DNA of 64,000 nt from Flavobacteriales bacterium (lineage in GTDB: Bacteria; Bacteroidota; Bacteroidia; Flavobacteriales_E; Vicingaceae), in the NCBI GenBank assembly GCA_020635795.1, contig JACJZD010000001.1:1311001-1375000 (forward strand). Reading direction: 5' to 3'. Under the pieces are notes generated by a model. The model was not told the DNA's origin and searched no databases. It was given only the letters and a program-made list of their open reading frames with translations. Shown here piece by piece: positions 25,485 to 35,000 of the stretch; positions within the stretch are counted from its first letter, which is position 1, and each line of letters starts with the position of its first letter. Position numbers and translations under genes: made by a program.

Positions 25485-27251
25485 CTAAACCTTTACTCCT
25501 AATACACAAATATCATCTAACTGTTCTAGGTCATTTTTCCAATCAACAAGAAATTGTTTAACTGTTTTTTGTTGTTTATTAATTGGTAGTTGGTGCCAGT
25601 TTAACAGTTGTTGTTTTAAGCCTTTCCATTTCAACTTCTTCCCTTTAACTCCACCAAATTGGTCAGCTAAACCATCAGTCGACAAATAAACAGTACTACC
25701 TGATGACAATTTTAACTGATGATTTTCAAATTCTTTTTTCTTCTCATAAATAGAAAAACCAATCGATTCACGGTTTCCTTTTATTTCTTGTAACTCATTA
25801 TTGTTACAAATAAATAATGAATGAAAAGCTCCTGCAAAATTCAACTCGTTTGTTTTTGTATTCAAGGTACAAATACCCATATCTACTCCATCACGAATAT
25901 TTTCAGTAGATTGTTCAAACAAACTTTGCATTAACACATCCATATTGTTTAATATTTCTGCTGGATTAGTAACTTGATTTTCTAACACAACCTTATTAAT
26001 CATATTGTAAGCTATCAAACTCACAAAAGCACCAGGTACACCATGTCCTGTACAGTCAATAACAGAAAAAACAACCAAATCACCAACACGTTCTACCCAA
26101 TAAAAATCACCACTTACAATATCTTTCGGTTGGTAAAAAACAAAACTGTTCTTTAAACAATCTTTTACTTTTTTATCCGATGGTAAAATTGCATACTGTA
26201 TTCGTTTAGCGTAATGAATACTATCAGTTATAGCAGTATTTTTACTTTCAATTTCGTTTCGTTGTATCTCAATTTGTTTAAATGCCGAAACAATTTGTTT
26301 ATTCTTTTTCTTTATTTCATCCGTTTCGTTTGTAATGCTTTTAAAATGGTGTTCAAATTCTATTTTTTTAAGCTTCTGAGCATTATTAAAACTCAACACT
26401 TCATTTTTAAGCTTGTTATATTTATCTAAATACTCATAAGCTTTTTGGTACTCTTTTAAACCAGAATATGCTTCTGAAAGCAACTCGTATAAAGGATATT
26501 TATCTTCTTTCGACTTTTTAATATCAGTTACATCTAAAGCTTTATTTAACACTTCAATAGCTGCAGTATAATTTTTATCAAGTAATAAAATGTTGGCTTG
26601 CATTTGGTAAGCAGCTACAATTATTTGCCAATAATCGGTAGATAATCCAAAATCTAAACCTTTTTGAATGTATTCTTGAGCAACTGTATAATTTTTGGTG
26701 AAATAATTAACCTCTCCAATATTGTAATAAACAATAGCTTTATACCTATCTGGCAACTCAAATTCTAAACAAATGTTAAAGTATTTTAGCGCATTTTCGT
26801 AATCGCCCATTACCGTATAAGTATCACCAATATTGTTATAGGTGCTTATTTGAGCATTTTTATCATCTAATTTAATACGAAGTGCTAAGCATTTTAAATT
26901 ACACTCCAAACGTTTGTTATAATCTTGTAAAAAATTATAAACTCCGCCTAAAATATTTAAACAATCTGCTTCACCTGCTTTATCATTACAGCTTTTATAC
27001 AAATCCATTGCTTCTAAAGCCGTTCCCATCACATTTCCATGATCAGAAATATAAGCATAACAAGCTGAAAGTTGTTTTAAACTATCAGCAAGTTGTTTTG
27101 AATAAAAATTAGCGTGAGATAAATCTCTAGCTTGTTCAGCAAAGCTTAATGCTTGTTTAAAATCGGTTAAAAGTAATTCTGACGACTGTTTAATTAATTG
27201 CTGTATTTGAACATCAACATTAGAAGATTTTATATTTTTTGATACAGCCAA
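25485..27251 (-). CDS. TPR-repeat SpoIIE-type (PP2C) phosphatase
   Basis: The 588-aa cytoplasmic protein has tetratricopeptide repeats over about residues 10-290 (DCLNILGGVYNFLQDYNKRLEC, YNNIGDTYTVMGDYENALKYF), a coiled-coil-like bridge (about 290-340, Lys/Glu rich) and a C-terminal SpoIIE/PP2C domain. In the last, FYQPKDIVSGDFYWVE, DCTGHGVPGAFVSLIA, GVDMGICTLN and LSTDGLADQFGG supply the metal-binding Asp residues. In Bacteroidota such proteins act as serine/threonine phosphatases in partner-switching or stress signalling; no partner is adjacent. The start is TTG at 27251, the only reasonable in-frame choice downstream of the -7 box at 27307-27300. Confidence 0.85.
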   Translation of the reverse strand: MAVSKNIKSSNVDVQIQQLIKQSSELLLTDFKQALSFAEQARDLSHANFYSKQLADSLKQLSACYAYISDHGNVMGTALEAMDLYKSCNDKAGEADCLNILGGVYNFLQDYNKRLECNLKCLALRIKLDDKNAQISTYNNIGDTYTVMGDYENALKYFNICLEFELPDRYKAIVYYNIGEVNYFTKNYTVAQEYIQKGLDFGLSTDYWQIIVAAYQMQANILLLDKNYTAAIEVLNKALDVTDIKKSKEDKYPLYELLSEAYSGLKEYQKAYEYLDKYNKLKNEVLSFNNAQKLKKIEFEHHFKSITNETDEIKKKNKQIVSAFKQIEIQRNEIESKNTAITDSIHYAKRIQYAILPSDKKVKDCLKNSFVFYQPKDIVSGDFYWVERVGDLVVFSVIDCTGHGVPGAFVSLIAYNMINKVVLENQVTNPAEILNNMDVLMQSLFEQSTENIRDGVDMGICTLNTKTNELNFAGAFHSLFICNNNELQEIKGNRESIGFSIYEKKKEFENHQLKLSSGSTVYLSTDGLADQFGGVKGKKLKWKGLKQQLLNWHQLPINKQQKTVKQFLVDWKNDLEQLDDICVLGVKV

Positions 27252-27299
27252 TGAATTCTTTTTTTGGTTGGTTAAAGATAAGATTTAAGCTTATTCAAA

Positions 27300-27307
27300 C
27301 AAAAGTA
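27300..27307 (-). promoter_or_regulatory. -7 element of the TPR-phosphatase gene
   Basis: TACTTTTG on the minus strand is an exact TAnnTTTG box about 49 bases before the TTG start at 27251. It lies just past the stop codon of the 52-aa gene, so the phosphatase gene can be transcribed on its own. Confidence 0.5.
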
Positions 27308-27312
27308 ATTTG

Positions 27313-27471
27313 TTAATCTTTATTTAAAGCTCTCATTGTAACAAACATTCGCCAACCAAAAATTGCTAATTGTAATTTAGAGGCTTTGCTTAAATCCAAT
27401 TTTTGCTTGGTAAAGCTTGGTAGTATAGCCTTATTTATTTTCGCTAAAATTTTATAAAAATTATTTTTCAT
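27313..27471 (-). CDS. Conserved small basic protein (52 aa)
   Basis: An ATG at 27471 opens 52 codons ending in TAA at 27313. The product is basic and amphipathic: MKNNFYKILAKINKAILP, then SFTKQKLDLSKASKLQ, then LAIFGWRMFVTMRALN. I recall similar short proteins (a K-I-N-K-x-I-L-P-S-F start and a W-R-x-x-V-T-x-x-A-L end) as common in flavobacterial genomes, sometimes misnamed SsrA-binding protein, with no proven function. It lies between the tRNA-Asp terminator and the phosphatase gene. Codon use is normal for the window. Confidence 0.65.
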   Translation of the reverse strand: MKNNFYKILAKINKAILPSFTKQKLDLSKASKLQLAIFGWRMFVTMRALNKD

Positions 27472-27490
27472 AATGCTAAAATAGCTTTAA

Positions 27491-27524
27491 AATAAAAAAG
27501 CTCTCCATTTCTGAAGAGCTTTTG
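27491..27524 (-). terminator. Terminator of the tRNA-Asp transcript
   Basis: Reading the minus strand, AAAAGCTCT pairs with AGAGCTTTT around a 10-base loop and is followed by a T-rich tail (TTTTTATTTT). It begins directly after the tRNA 3' end. Confidence 0.85.
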
Positions 27525-27598
27525 CGGTCTGGACGGGACTCGAACCCGCGACCCCATGCGTGACAGGCATGTATTCTAACCAACTGAACTACCAAACC
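27525..27598 (-). tRNA. tRNA-Asp (anticodon GTC)
   Basis: The acceptor stem GGTTTGG/CCAGACC, D arm GTTC/GAAT, anticodon stem CATGC/GCATG with loop CTGTCAC (anticodon GTC) and T arm GCGGG-TTCGAGT-CCCGT all form. The discriminator base is G, as expected for tRNA-Asp. CCA is not encoded (G is followed by CAAA), so maturation needs a CCA-adding enzyme. It has its own promoter (27645-27618) and terminator (27491-27524). Confidence 0.97.
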
Positions 27599-27617
27599 GT
27601 TTCCTTTAAAAGGAGTG

Positions 27618-27645
27618 CAAATATACTTGTTTTTTTTACTTCCAA
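27618..27645 (-). promoter_or_regulatory. Promoter of tRNA-Asp
   Basis: TTG at 27645-27643, a 17-base spacer and TATATTTG at 27625-27618 (exact TAnnTTTG) on the minus strand, followed by CA. This predicts a start near 27611 and a 5' leader of about 13 nt. Confidence 0.65.
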
Positions 27646-27662
27646 AAATTTTTTAAAAAAAT

Positions 27663-28589
27663 TTACATCATTTTTTTTCTTTTTATCAAATACGTGAGCA
27701 AAATTTGATGAAACCCTTTATTTATATCCACTTCAACAAATTCAATTCCATATTGTAAGCACTTTATTTTCAAACTATTGGTTTGCTCCTGAATTTGTTT
27801 TACATAATTTTCTTTTACTTCATTGGGGTGCAGCTTTATTTCTTCTCCACTTTCCAAATCGATAAATTGATATGGTCTGTTTTCAAAATTAAAATCTAAT
27901 TCCTTCTCTTTATCTACCGTATGAAACAAAATAACCTCATGTTTGTTGTGTTTTAAGTGTTGTAAAGCAGAAAATAATTCATCGTGACTCCCTACATTCT
28001 CCATCATATCGCTAAATAAAATAATTAACGAACGTTTGTGTACACTTTCAGCAATAGTATGCAACGATTTAATGGCAAAGGTGCTTCTGTTTAAGTTAGG
28101 TTGATTAATTAACCCCTCCAACTCATGAGTTAAATATTTATGATGAACAGTACTTGATTTTGCAGGAGTGTGTACATCTAATTTATCACTAAATATGCTC
28201 AAACCTACAGCATCACGCTGTTTTTTTAACAAATTCATGATAGCTGCCGAAGCATAAATAGAAAATTTCAGTTTGTTAAACTTATCACTATTTACATCAA
28301 TTGCTGGAAAATACATGGATGATGAAGAATCAATAACCAACTGACAACGAAGGTTGGTTTCTTCTTCATACCGCTTTAAAAACAATTTATCCGTTCTCCC
28401 ATACAATTTCCAATCTACATGTCGTGTCGATTCTCCAGAATTGTATAAACGATGTTCGGCAAACTCAACAGAAAATCCATGAAAAGGGCTTTTATGTAAG
28501 CCCGTAATAAAGCCCTCAACCACCTGTTTGGCAATCAATTCTAATTTAGAGTACTGTTGTATTTGTTGTAAATCAATCCTAAAACTCAT
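27663..28589 (-). CDS. DUF58-domain protein (von Willebrand A-like fold)
   Basis: The 308-aa soluble protein has the DUF58 core: GLHKSPFHGFSVEFAEHRLYNSGESTRHVDWKLYGRTDKLFLKRYEEE, then a VWA-like domain with a metal-site motif VIDSSSSM and LIILFSDMMEN. DUF58 proteins usually accompany MoxR-type AAA ATPases and help assemble or activate complexes, and Bacteroidota often have them in aerotolerance (Bat) operons. No moxR or bat gene is adjacent here, so it is isolated from the usual partners. Its promoter (28623-28595) ends only 5 bases before the ATG, suggesting a nearly leaderless mRNA or a slightly later start. Confidence 0.88.
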   Translation of the reverse strand: MSFRIDLQQIQQYSKLELIAKQVVEGFITGLHKSPFHGFSVEFAEHRLYNSGESTRHVDWKLYGRTDKLFLKRYEEETNLRCQLVIDSSSSMYFPAIDVNSDKFNKLKFSIYASAAIMNLLKKQRDAVGLSIFSDKLDVHTPAKSSTVHHKYLTHELEGLINQPNLNRSTFAIKSLHTIAESVHKRSLIILFSDMMENVGSHDELFSALQHLKHNKHEVILFHTVDKEKELDFNFENRPYQFIDLESGEEIKLHPNEVKENYVKQIQEQTNSLKIKCLQYGIEFVEVDINKGFHQILLTYLIKRKKMM

Positions 28590-28594
28590 AACCT

Positions 28595-28623
28595 CAAATT
28601 TAGTTTTTAAATTTATGTTGCAA
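28595..28623 (-). promoter_or_regulatory. Promoter of the DUF58 gene
   Basis: TTG at 28623-28621, an 18-base spacer and TAAATTTG at 28602-28595 (exact TAnnTTTG), read on the minus strand. Confidence 0.6.
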
Positions 28624-28715
28624 CAGGTTTATTTACTAAATGTTGTTAATAATCAATTTTTTATTTGCTTAATTCAGTTGTTAATGTGTGTACTTTTCAC
28701 TAAAATTAAACACGT

Positions 28716-30494
28716 ATGATTTTAGAAACCATCGATTGGATTATCATTGCTTCATTCCTGATTTTATCGCTTTACATTGGATTAAAATTTAAAAATAAAG
28801 CCAGTAGCAGTTTAGCCAATTTTTTCCTTGGCGGAAGAAATTTACCTTGGTACATTGCAGGTATGTCAATGGTAGCTACCACTTTTGCTGCCGATACTCC
28901 TTTAGCTGTTACTGAGCTAGTTGCAAAAAATGGTATTTCATCAAACTGGATTTGGTGGAACTTTTTAATTGGAGGAATGCTTACTACTTTTTTCTTTGCC
29001 AACCTTTGGCGACGAGCAAATGTTTTAACCGAATTAGAATTAATAGAATTAAGGTATAGCGGTAAACCAGCGGCAATTTTAAGAGGTTTTAAATCGGTTT
29101 ATCTTGGTTTATTTATGAATGTGTTGATTATTGGTTGGGTTAACCTAGCAATGGTTTCCATTATTCAAGTATTCTTTGATGTTGACCCTTCTATTGCATT
29201 TTGGTACACCATTGGAGTAATGATAATAGCCATGATTTATTCGTCATTATCTGGTTTATTGGGTGTTGCCATAACCGATACCATTCAATTTGTAATTGCC
29301 ATGATTGGATGTATAATTCTAGCTGTAATTGTTGTAAATTCAGATAAAATTGGAGGAATTGAGGCGTTAAAAACCAAATTACCCGAAGGAACTTTAAACT
29401 TTTTACCTCAAATTGGAGGAAAAGAAGGTGCCAGTTTATCCACTTTAACAATTAGTATTGGAGCTTTTTTCTCATTTGCAGCCATACAATGGTGGGCAAG
29501 TTGGTATCCTGGCGCAGAACCTGGCGGTGGTGGTTACATTGCTCAACGTATGATGAGCACAAAAAATGAAAAAGATGCTGTATTTGCTACCTTATTTTTT
29601 CAAATTGCTCATTACTGTTTACGTCCTTGGCCTTGGATTATTGTTGGTTTGTGCTCATTGGTGTTATACCCTGAGTTAACCGATAAAAAGCTAGGATTTG
29701 TAATGGCAATGAAGGACTTTTTACCAGTTGGTTTAAAAGGATTATTGTTTGTTGCTTTTTTAGCAGCTTACATGAGTACCATTTCCACGCAATTAAACTG
29801 GGGAGCAAGTTATTTAGTAAACGATTTATACAAGAGGTTTATCAAAAAGTCGGCAAACAAAGAATCAACCGAACAGGAAGAAAAACACTATGTAAAAGTT
29901 TCTAAACTTTCTACCATTTTAATAATGATAACTGGTGCCTTTGTTACTACTCAAATCAATTCCATATCTGCCGTTTGGGAATTTATTATGGAATGCGGAG
30001 CTGGTTTAGGTCTTGTTTTAATTTTACGGTGGTATTGGTGGCGAATAAATGCTTGGAGCGAAATAGCAGCAACTATTTCACCTTTTATTGGTTATATAAT
30101 AGGACATTATTTTTTAATTGATTTGTTGGGTAATTCATTTACAGAAAATAGAGGTCCTTTTATGTTTACCGTTTTGTTTACCACAGTTGCGTGGTTATTA
30201 ACTACTTTTTTAACAAAACCTTCGGAACACACTACTCTGTTAAGTTTTTACAATCTGGTTAAACCAGATGGAAACTGGAAACCTTTTAAATCTGGTAAAA
30301 CAGATAATTCAAACTTGTTTAAATTGTTGGTTTGTTGGATTAGCTCAATAACATTGACTTATTCGTTGTTGTTTTTTACTGGTAAATTAATTTTGTTGGA
30401 ATATACCCAAAGCATTATGTTTTTAATTTCTGCTGTTATTTCCTTCTTCATTTTGCGTTATTTTTTAATTCGTACCAATATTTTTAACAATTAA
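28716..30494 (+). CDS. Sodium:solute symporter family transporter
   Basis: The 592-aa inner-membrane protein belongs to the SSS family (APC fold), which couples sodium entry to uptake of sugars, amino acids or other small solutes. It has about 13-14 hydrophobic segments, starting with DWIIIASFLILSLYIGL. The family marks are FFLGGRNLPWYIAGMSMVATTFAADTPLAV, SLSGLLGVAITDTIQFVIAM and FVAFLAAYMSTISTQLNWGASYLVNDLYKRF. The transported solute cannot be read from sequence. TACTTTTC at about 28690-28697 is a weak -7 candidate. It is transcribed alone, and a lipoprotein gene follows after about 100 bases. Confidence 0.88.
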   Translation: MILETIDWIIIASFLILSLYIGLKFKNKASSSLANFFLGGRNLPWYIAGMSMVATTFAADTPLAVTELVAKNGISSNWIWWNFLIGGMLTTFFFANLWRRANVLTELELIELRYSGKPAAILRGFKSVYLGLFMNVLIIGWVNLAMVSIIQVFFDVDPSIAFWYTIGVMIIAMIYSSLSGLLGVAITDTIQFVIAMIGCIILAVIVVNSDKIGGIEALKTKLPEGTLNFLPQIGGKEGASLSTLTISIGAFFSFAAIQWWASWYPGAEPGGGGYIAQRMMSTKNEKDAVFATLFFQIAHYCLRPWPWIIVGLCSLVLYPELTDKKLGFVMAMKDFLPVGLKGLLFVAFLAAYMSTISTQLNWGASYLVNDLYKRFIKKSANKESTEQEEKHYVKVSKLSTILIMITGAFVTTQINSISAVWEFIMECGAGLGLVLILRWYWWRINAWSEIAATISPFIGYIIGHYFLIDLLGNSFTENRGPFMFTVLFTTVAWLLTTFLTKPSEHTTLLSFYNLVKPDGNWKPFKSGKTDNSNLFKLLVCWISSITLTYSLLFFTGKLILLEYTQSIMFLISAVISFFILRYFLIRTNIFNN

Positions 30495-30592
30495 CATTTA
30501 ATAGTTAAGATTTATCGAAATTTTTATTCTTTTGAATTGAAGATTTTTTTGTTTATTTGCATTAATGAAAATTCGTTTCTAAAAAAATTATA

Positions 30593-31498
30593 ATGGCAAA
30601 GAACATTTTTAACTTCAGAAATCAACTAATTGCATTATCAACTATTGCTTTAATAGCTTATGGTTGTGGTGGTGAATCAACTACAACAGAAGATGATGCA
30701 ACACTAGAACAAGATGCAGATCCAAAACAATCGCAGTTAATGGAAATTGATGGAAAGGTATTTAGTATTCCTTCTCCTATCCAAACTGCTGCATTAATTA
30801 AAAATTCAGGAACAAATTATAACAAAGCAATGTTAAATGTTCCTTCTAACGTAACAAAGTATTCTACAAATTTTAAAAAAGCATTAAACTTAGGTGTTTT
30901 TGGTGCTGATTTAGGATATGTTACATTGTACGAGCAAACACAAGATGCTATTTCTTTTTTAACTGCTATTAAATCTATTGGTGATGATTTAGGTGTTAGT
31001 AGTGCTTTTGATATGGAATTGGTTCAACGTTTTGAAAAAAACATTGGAAATCAAGATTCTATCTTATCATTAGTTTCTGATGCCTACAAATCAAGCGACC
31101 GTTATTTAAAAAACAGTCAGCAAAACGACATAGGAGGCTTAATTTTAGCTGGTGGATGGATTGAAAGTTTATACTTTGCTACTGATGCTGCTAAAATGAC
31201 TGGCAACAAAGATATTATTAAACGAATTGGAGAACAAAAAACTACTGTAAACAATTTAATTAAATTGCTTACTCCATACTATAGTAAATCAGAATTTACA
31301 GGCTTAGTTGACAACTTAATTGAATTAGACGAATTATTCTCAAAAATAGAAATTACATACACTTATGTAAAACCTACAGTTGATGCTAAAAACAAAGTAA
31401 CTACAATAAATAGTACTACAGACGTTAGCATTACTCCAGAACAATTAACTGCGATTACGGAGAAAGTAAACAAAATTAGAGCTGAAATAATCAATTAA
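30593..31498 (+). CDS. Putative lipoprotein, unknown function
   Basis: The 301-aa exported protein has a signal segment ending in a lipobox-like AYGC (Cys25), followed by an acidic linker (GGESTTTEDDATLEQDADP) typical of surface-directed Bacteroidota lipoproteins. The rest is mainly helical (for example AMLNVPSNVTKYSTNFKKALNLGVFGADLGYVTLYEQ and GGWIESLYFATDAAKM). I recall similar unnamed Bacteroidota proteins but no function. It is followed 32 bases later by another exported protein, and both share the terminator at 31977-32011. TTTATTTGCA just upstream (30552) resembles the local -7 pattern with one mismatch. Confidence 0.75.
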   Translation: MAKNIFNFRNQLIALSTIALIAYGCGGESTTTEDDATLEQDADPKQSQLMEIDGKVFSIPSPIQTAALIKNSGTNYNKAMLNVPSNVTKYSTNFKKALNLGVFGADLGYVTLYEQTQDAISFLTAIKSIGDDLGVSSAFDMELVQRFEKNIGNQDSILSLVSDAYKSSDRYLKNSQQNDIGGLILAGGWIESLYFATDAAKMTGNKDIIKRIGEQKTTVNNLIKLLTPYYSKSEFTGLVDNLIELDELFSKIEITYTYVKPTVDAKNKVTTINSTTDVSITPEQLTAITEKVNKIRAEIIN

Positions 31499-31530
31499 TA
31501 TTATTTAGGAAATTATAATAAAACAGAAAA

Positions 31531-31956
31531 ATGAAAAACTTTAGATTAATCAAAATAGTTATCTTATTAATTGGTTTTGTTGCGGTAAAATCATCTTTTG
31601 CTCAATGCGATACTATCGCTAGTATGTGTGATAAGCACATTAAAAAAGGATTTATTTCTGATGGACAAGATTATCGTTCGTTATTACTTGACGATGAAGT
31701 TGCTGAATTTAATATGGTGCTTTATGGTAATAGTACTTATCGTTTTGCAGCTTGTAGTGGTATGTCTGATGGCAATTTAATTTTCTCTGTTTTTGATAAA
31801 GAAAGAAATTTGTTGTTTACCAATAAAGATTATGCAAATGCTCCTTATTGGGATTTTAAAATAACCAACACTATTGATTGTATTATTGAAGCAAACTTAG
31901 ACCCTAACAGCCTTGCATCTGGTTGTGCCGTGTTATTAGTAGGCTTTAAACAATAA
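31531..31956 (+). CDS. Small secreted protein, unknown function
   Basis: The 141-aa protein has a signal peptide (residues 1-25, ending SSFAQ). The mature part is beta-rich with four cysteines (CDTIASMCDKH at the start, then AACSG, IDCII, SGCAV), probably disulfide-bonded. It resembles small periplasmic beta-sandwich proteins (EFNMVLYGNSTYRFAACSG, NLIFSVFDKERNLLF) that are common and unnamed in Bacteroidota. It probably shares a transcript with the upstream lipoprotein, and a terminator follows 20 bases after the stop. Confidence 0.75.
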   Translation: MKNFRLIKIVILLIGFVAVKSSFAQCDTIASMCDKHIKKGFISDGQDYRSLLLDDEVAEFNMVLYGNSTYRFAACSGMSDGNLIFSVFDKERNLLFTNKDYANAPYWDFKITNTIDCIIEANLDPNSLASGCAVLLVGFKQ

Positions 31957-31976
31957 TTAATATTTAGAAATTATTT

Positions 31977-32011
31977 AAAGGCATTGTTTCAAAAAAATAA
32001 TGCCTTTTTTT
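31977..32011 (+). terminator. Terminator after the lipoprotein/secreted pair
   Basis: AAAGGCATT (31977-31985) pairs with AATGCCTTT (31999-32007) around an A-rich loop and is followed by a T-run. Confidence 0.88.
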
Positions 32012-32045
32012 GTATTTTAACAACGAAATATTTTACATATAAAGA

Positions 32046-35000
32046 ATGAGTGAAAGAATACTAAAAGCCTTAATGCAATTGTTCTCTATTGTATCTGAAG
32101 CCAATGAAATTTCAGATAATAGTAGAGTAATTGTTGAATCTTTTCTTAAACAACAGCTTAATCAACAATTGGTTGATGAATACCTTGCTTTATATGATGA
32201 ATTTATAACTGCTAAAACACAAAAATCAGATAGCGAGAAAAAAAGAAAACGTACTTCTGTAAACTCTGTTAAAGTTCTTTTAATCTGTACTCAAATTAAC
32301 GAAGAACTTGCTCAAAAACAGAAAATCATTGTACTTATTCGTTTACTGGAGTTTATCTACGCTAACAAAGAAGCATCTGAACAAGAACTTGAATTTGTTA
32401 CCACAGTATCAGAAACATTTAACATTCCAAAAGAAGAATACGATTTATGTTTAAGTTTTGTTCATAATAGTATTGATGAACCTATTGATTCACCAAATGT
32501 ATTGGTGATAAACAACAAAAAAGAATCACATTTAAAGTTAGGTCGACATATTTACTCTGAATCTATTTTAGGTGTTTTACGCATCATAAAAATAGAAACC
32601 GTAAACATGTTCTTTGTTCGGTATTTTGGTGATTCTGAGCTGTATTTGAACGGTATTCTTATCAATAAAAGTCGTTCTCACATTTTAAATCAAGGCTCTT
32701 CTATTAGAAGTTCTAAAGTTCAGCCAATTTATTATAGCGACATTATCAGTTCTTTCTTCAAAGACGATAATGCCGAGAAAATTGTATTTAATGTTGAAAA
32801 CCTTACTTACAAATTTAAAGGTGGCAACATGGGTATGCACCATTTCAATTTTTCTGAAGAATCAGGAAGAATGGTGGGGATTATGGGTGCCAGCGGTGCA
32901 GGAAAATCTACATTACTAAATTTATTAAATGGTACTTATGCTCCAACTACTGGACAAATAACCATTAACGGAATTGATATTCATAAAGAGCCAGAAAAAA
33001 TTGAAGGTGTTATTGGTTATGTTTCTCAAGACGATTTACTAATTGAAGAACTTTCTGTTTTTCAAAACTTGTTTTACAATGCCAAGTTATGTTTCGATAA
33101 TTTAAGCGACGAGCTTATTTCTAAACGAGTATTAGAGGTTTTACAAAGCATAGGTTTATTAGAAGCTAAAGATTTGAAAGTCGGAAGTCCAATGGAAAAA
33201 ACCATTTCTGGTGGACAACGTAAACGATTAAACATTGCTTTAGAACTTATTAGAGAACCAGCAGTTCTGTTTGTTGATGAGCCAACGTCTGGTCTATCTT
33301 CAAGAGATTCGGAAAACATCATGGATTTACTTAAAGAGTTAGCGCTTAAAGGTAAATTGGTGTTTGTGGTAATTCACCAACCATCGTCCGAAATATTTAA
33401 AATGTTTGATAATTTATTGATTTTAGACACTGGTGGTTATCCTATTTATAACGGTAATCCTGTTGATGCGGTTGTTTATTTTAAAGAGTTGGTGCACCAC
33501 GTAAACAGTAGTGAAAGTGAATGTTTAAGTTGTGGTAATGTAAATTCAGAACAAATATTTAACATTATCGAGTCGAGAGTTGTTGATGAGTACGGAAACA
33601 CTACTACACATAGAAAAATACTTCCAACAGAATGGTACAAATTCTATCTTGAAAAAATTGAAAAGGCTGCTGCGACTTTTAAACGACTAACTGAAACTCC
33701 AAAAATCACATTTAGTATTCCTAATAAGTTTAAACAGTTCAAGGTTTTTATCATCAGAGATGTTTTATCGAAATTAACCAATAAACAATACTTATTAATT
33801 AACTTTTTAGAAGCCCCTATTTTAGCTTTTATACTTGCATATTTGGTTCGTTACTTTAATTCAGACGTAAACAACGAGTTGGGCTACATTTTTAGAGAAA
33901 ATGAAAATGTACCGGCTTATATTTTTATGTCGGTAATTGTAGCTTTATTTATTGGCTTAACAGTTAGTGCTGAAGAAATTATTCGTGACCAAAAAATTAG
34001 AAAAAGAGAAAAATTCTTGAATTTAAGTAAGGGAAGTTATTTGTCTTCAAAAATTTCCATCATGTTCATCATTTCAGCCATTCAAACCTTATCGTTTGTA
34101 ATAGTGGGCAATACCATTTTAGGAATTCAAGGAATGAATTTATCTTACTGGTTGGTTTTATTTACAACATCATGTTTTGCAAACATGCTTGGTTTAAATA
34201 TTTCGGCTAGTTTTAGCTCGGCTGTTACCATTTACATTTTAATACCATTTTTAGTAATTCCTCAGCTACTCTTGAGTGGTGTAATAGTGAAGTTTAATAA
34301 ACTAAACCCAACCATTACCTTACAAGATAAAGTTCCATTTGTTGGAGAGGTAATGGCTTCAAGATGGGCTTACGAAGCTTTAGCTGTTCATCAGTTTAAA
34401 GACAATGAATTTGAAAAACAATTTTACAAACTTGACAAAGAACTTAAAGTAGTAGAGTTTAAAAAGAATTTTTGGTTAGCTAAATTGCGTGAGAAATTAA
34501 GCACTGCACAAAACAACATTAAAGACGAAACAAAAAAAGAAGAAATTTCAGCTAATCTGTTATTACTTAGAAACGAAATTGCAAAAGAGTTAGACCGAAA
34601 TTCTAAAGTAGCATTTCAAAACCTCGATCAACTTACCATAGATAAGGTTAATGCAACAGTTTTTTTAAACACTAAAAACTACTTACAAGAGTTAAACAAT
34701 TATTACTTGCAAAAGTATAAAAAGGCTAATGCTAAAAAAGACAAGCTAGCATCAAAACTAAATAGCGATAAAGAATCTAAAGAACTCTTTATTAAAATGA
34801 AAGATGCCTACACCAATGATGCTTTAAGCGATTTTGTGAAGGATAAAAATGAAATGAACAAGATTATTGAATTAGATAATCAATTGATTCAGAAAGCCGA
34901 CCCTGTTTATTTAAGTCCAGATGGATTTAGAGCACACTTTTATGCTCCAGAAAAAAAGATTTTTGGTTCGTATATCGATACGTTCTGGGTTAATATTGGT

